From: Oligoflexus sp.
GTDB lineage: Bacteria > Bdellovibrionota_B > Oligoflexia > Oligoflexales > Oligoflexaceae
DNA: 64,000 bases
Direction of reading: 5' to 3'
Assembly (NCBI GenBank): GCA_014378195.1
Contig: JACMOC010000043.1
Location: 62,001-126,000 of the forward strand
Notes under the pieces: generated by a model
What the model was told of the DNA's origin: nothing
The model's input: only the letters and a program-made list of their open reading frames with translations
Databases searched by the model: none
Translations under genes and position numbers: made by a program
Shown: positions 61,874 to 64,000 of the stretch, in pieces
Numbering within the stretch: position 1 is the first letter of the stretch
Layout of the letters: the number at the start of each line of letters is the position of its first letter

Positions 61874-63292
61874 ATGTCAGAAAAGGATAAGCCAGCAACG
61901 TTGACCACACGTGGCAAGAAAGCAGCTATCACGAAAATCGAAAAAGTCGATTCCTCGGATCAGCCGCCGATTCAGTCACAGCCTGCGATCATCGAAGCTC
62001 AGGTCCACGTTCAGGCTCCCCAAAGCACTGGCGGCCAGGTCGACATCAATTTGAAAGAGCTTAAGGAAAGAAAGATTTCTGACCTTAACAAGCTCGCCCG
62101 CGACTTCGGTATCGAAGGCTCGAGCAGCATGAGAAAGCAAGATTTGATTTTTGCACTTCTCCAGTCGCAAGCGGAACGCGGTGGTGTAATCTATGGTGAA
62201 GGCGTCCTTGAGACTCTCCCAGACGGTTTCGGCTTCCTCAGAGCTCCTGACTACAATTATCTCCCCGGTCCCGATGATATCTATGTTTCGCCCTCTCAGA
62301 TCCGTCGCTTCAACCTGCGCACGGGCGATACTGTTTCCGGTCAAATCCGCCCCCCGAAAGACAGCGAGCGTTATTTCGCTTTGCTCAAAGTGGAATCGGT
62401 CAATGGCGCAGCTCCAGATCCCGGGTTCGATAAGATCCTCTTTGATAACTTGACTCCGCTCTATCCGATGGAAAAGTTCAAGATGGAAGTTTCGGCCATC
62501 AACTACTCCACGCGGATCATCGACATCATGTGTCCGATCGGTAAAGGCCAGCGCGCACTCATCGTTGCGCCGCCTCGTACCGGTAAAACGGTTCTTCTCC
62601 AAAACATCGCGCACTCGATCGAGAAAAACCATCCGGAAGCTATCCTGATCGTTCTCCTCATCGATGAACGTCCGGAAGAAGTGACCGATATGGAACGTTC
62701 GGTTCGCGGCGAAGTTATCTCATCAACCTTCGATGAGCCGGCTCAACGTCACGTTCAGGTCGCTGAGATGGTCATTGAGAAAGCGAAACGATTGGTCGAG
62801 CACAAGCACGATGTCGTTATCCTTCTCGACTCCATTACCCGCCTCGCTCGCGCTTATAACTCCGTCGTTCCTCCGTCAGGCAAAATCCTCTCGGGTGGTG
62901 TTGACTCCAACGCTCTGCACAAACCAAAGAGATTCTTTGGTGCGGCGCGTAACATCGAGGACGGCGGTTCTTTGACTATCATCGCAACAGCGCTCGTCGA
63001 TACCGGCTCGCGTATGGATGAAGTCATCTTTGAGGAATTCAAAGGTACAGGTAACATGGAACTTGTGTTGGACCGTAAATTGTCTGAAAAACGCGTGTTC
63101 CCGGCTATGGACATCAACAAGTCAGGGACTCGAAAAGAAGAGTTGCTCCTGCCGAAAGACGTCCTGAATCGTATGTGGATCCTCCGCAAACTTCTTCAGC
63201 CTTTGAACACAGTCGATGCTATGGAATTCCTTGTTACCAAACTTGAGAAGACCCAGAGCAATGTTGAGTTCCTTGAGTCGATGAACGGTTAA
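61874..63292 (+). CDS. rho: Transcription termination factor Rho
   Basis: Rho is a hexameric RNA helicase that ends transcription. The 472-residue product has a charged N-terminal extension of about 50 residues, then the usual N-terminal helices ([15 protein letters not shown]), the RNA-binding cold-shock domain ([20 protein letters not shown]), and the ATPase with [17 protein letters not shown] and [13 protein letters not shown]- and R-loop regions follow. It is followed by rpmE and prfA, a widely conserved order. Confidence 0.98.
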   Translation: MSEKDKPATLTTRGKKAAITKIEKVDSSDQPPIQSQPAIIEAQVHVQAPQSTGGQVDINLKELKERKISDLNKLARDFGIEGSSSMRKQDLIFALLQSQAERGGVIYGEGVLETLPDGFGFLRAPDYNYLPGPDDIYVSPSQIRRFNLRTGDTVSGQIRPPKDSERYFALLKVESVNGAAPDPGFDKILFDNLTPLYPMEKFKMEVSAINYSTRIIDIMCPIGKGQRALIVAPPRTGKTVLLQNIAHSIEKNHPEAILIVLLIDERPEEVTDMERSVRGEVISSTFDEPAQRHVQVAEMVIEKAKRLVEHKHDVVILLDSITRLARAYNSVVPPSGKILSGGVDSNALHKPKRFFGAARNIEDGGSLTIIATALVDTGSRMDEVIFEEFKGTGNMELVLDRKLSEKRVFPAMDINKSGTRKEELLLPKDVLNRMWILRKLLQPLNTVDAMEFLVTKLEKTQSNVEFLESMNG

Positions 63293-63373
63293 GTATATAA
63301 ACACGGGCCCAAGGGATGTTGCGGTAGTCGCGGTATCTAGGACCAAGTGATGATGGTTAAGGAAAGCAAGTCG

Positions 63374-63574
63374 ATGAAAGCTAGTATTCACCCAATTTAT
63401 GTCGAATCTCACGTTCAGTGCGCGTGTGGAAACAAATTCCTGACGCGTTCGATCAAACCTCAAATTCAGGTTGAGATTTGCAGTGAATGCCACCCGTTTT
63501 ATACGGGTAAGCAAAAAGTGATGGACACCGCTGGTCGTATCGAAAAATTCAAAAAGAAATACGCTCAGAAGTAG
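63374..63574 (+). CDS. rpmE: 50S ribosomal protein L31 (zinc-binding form)
   Basis: L31 bridges the two subunits. From ATG 63374 ([19 protein letters not shown]) it has 66 residues. The zinc-binding cysteines are present as CAC near residues 16-18 and [11 protein letters not shown], so this is the C+ form, not a zinc-starvation paralogue. The longer ATG (63347) adds nine residues without homology. A hairpin follows. Confidence 0.95.
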   Translation: MKASIHPIYVESHVQCACGNKFLTRSIKPQIQVEICSECHPFYTGKQKVMDTAGRIEKFKKKYAQK

Positions 63575-63598
63575 CCCCACAGTGCAAGGTTTGCTAAT

Positions 63599-63636
63599 TG
63601 CCCGAATCCCCTTCTCAAAAGGTGGGTTTGGGCATT
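63599..63636 (+). terminator. Probable terminator after rpmE
   Basis: TTGCCC and GGGCA with internal CCTT/AAGG and CC/GG pairs form an imperfect hairpin, followed by TTCTACTTTG. The U-tract is weak. Confidence 0.5.
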
Positions 63637-63652
63637 CTACTTTGAGGCTTGT

Positions 63653-63682
63653 GGTTTGGTTGGGTTTGGTTTGGTTTGGTTT
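63653..63682 (+). repeat. Six-unit GGTTT tandem repeat upstream of prfA
   Basis: Six five-base units in exact phase (GGTTT, with unit two as GGTTG) lie 21 bases before the prfA ATG, just upstream of its GGGAG site. Such repeats can change length by slippage and alter promoter or leader spacing. Confidence 0.85.
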
Positions 63683-63703
63683 AGTTGAGCGGGAGCAGGC
63701 ACT

Positions 63704-64000
63704 ATGTACGATAAACTGGAATCGATTGAGCTGCGGTTTGGTGAGATAGATAGCCTTATGTCACGGCAAGGCCTGAGCGGCGCAGAGCTGACGAAGCTTT
63801 CGCGTGAAAGGGCAGGTTACGCCGATATAGTGGAAGCTTTTCAGCTCTACAAAAAAACGAGATCGGAACGGGACCAAGCCAAAGTCATGCTCGCTGAGGA
63901 GAGTGACGCCGAAATGCGGGCGATGGCCAAGGAAGAGCTTGATCTCCTGGAAGAGCAGGTCATCGAGCTTGAAAAACGCATGCAGGTCCTCACCTTGCCT
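63704..64000 (+). CDS. prfA: Peptide chain release factor 1, N-terminal part (runs off window)
   Basis: RF1 ends translation at UAA and UAG. The first 99 codons are visible: MYDKLESIELRFGEIDSLMS at the start, then SDAEMRAMAKEELDLLEEQV, both typical of RF1's N-terminal helical domain. A GGGAG site precedes the ATG at 63704. The PxT anticodon-like and GGQ motifs lie beyond the window. The rho-rpmE-prfA order supports it. Confidence 0.95.
   Translation, partial: MYDKLESIELRFGEIDSLMSRQGLSGAELTKLSRERAGYADIVEAFQLYKKTRSERDQAKVMLAEESDAEMRAMAKEELDLLEEQVIELEKRMQVLTLP

Noticed and set aside
1..64000. CRISPR array, insertion sequence or prophage
   Set aside because: No regularly spaced repeats, terminal inverted repeats with transposase, or phage structural genes were found anywhere.

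Overview
The window is one continuous, gene-dense bacterial chromosome segment of moderate GC. It looks like a Gram-negative from the Bdellovibrionota/Oligoflexia or a related deltaproteobacterial-type lineage. This placement is inferred from a tuf-trpT-secE-nusG order, a CarD-family regulator, a myxobacterial-type long S41 protease, a complete flagellar rod/L-ring/P-ring cluster behind a sigma-54 site, a FliW/CsrA pair and many putative lipoproteins. No 16S gene is present, so the assignment is provisional. No transposase, integrase, phage gene or CRISPR array was found.

Layout. (1) 1-16892 is the translation/transcription core: partial tuf, tRNA-Trp, secE, nusG, rplK-rplA-rplJ-rplL, rpoB-rpoC, rpsL-rpsG-fusA and tRNA-Val. 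(2) 16900-26060 is an accessory stretch of secreted or lipidated proteins: a Pro/Ser-rich lipoprotein, a probable ADP-ribosyltransferase lipoprotein, a frameshifted paralogue of the first lipoprotein, a metzincin-type protease lipoprotein, a small protein coupled to another lipoprotein, a possible outer-membrane barrel and a 570-residue orphan. An MnmC2-like methyltransferase and ftsY sit among them. (3) 26061-29832 (minus strand) holds an OppA/OppB/OppC-type importer without ATPase genes, followed by a CheY-like receiver. (4) 30308-46803 holds housekeeping and envelope genes: a ribbon-helix-helix/Gly-Arg-rich protein, speE, orn, a DsbA-like oxidoreductase, a PilZ protein, a NamZ-type muramidase, a TPR protein, a long S41 protease overlapping a glycosyltransferase/TPR protein, dut, pnp, rpsO, a CarD-family regulator and a RibD-C-type reductase. 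(5) 46855-58728 is the flagellar locus: flagellin, a beta-ketoacyl synthase, then flgF-flgG-flgA-flgH-flgI-flgJ-flgM-flgN-flgK-flgL-csrA-fliW. (6) 58784-64000 holds a class IV aminotransferase, rimO, a small envelope protein, rho, rpmE and the 5' part of prfA.

How parts work together. The flagellar genes run from early rod and ring parts to late hook-associated proteins, with FlgM (anti-sigma-28), FlgN (chaperone), CsrA and FliW at the end. Flagellin lies upstream, so both an export-coupled and a translation-coupled flagellin control loop could be encoded here. The ribosomal and RNA-polymerase genes are separated by hairpins and terminators that may set their relative expression.

The observations most worth following are the ADP-ribosyltransferase-like lipoprotein (17957-18961), its frameshifted neighbour (19263-19684), a structured element in the speE/orn gap that contains an 11-base match to the 16S rRNA 3' tail, the sigma-54 promoter with upstream ACAGGA repeats, the ketoacyl synthase inside the flagellar locus, the coiled-coil FlgH, and an in-phase GGTTT repeat ahead of prfA.
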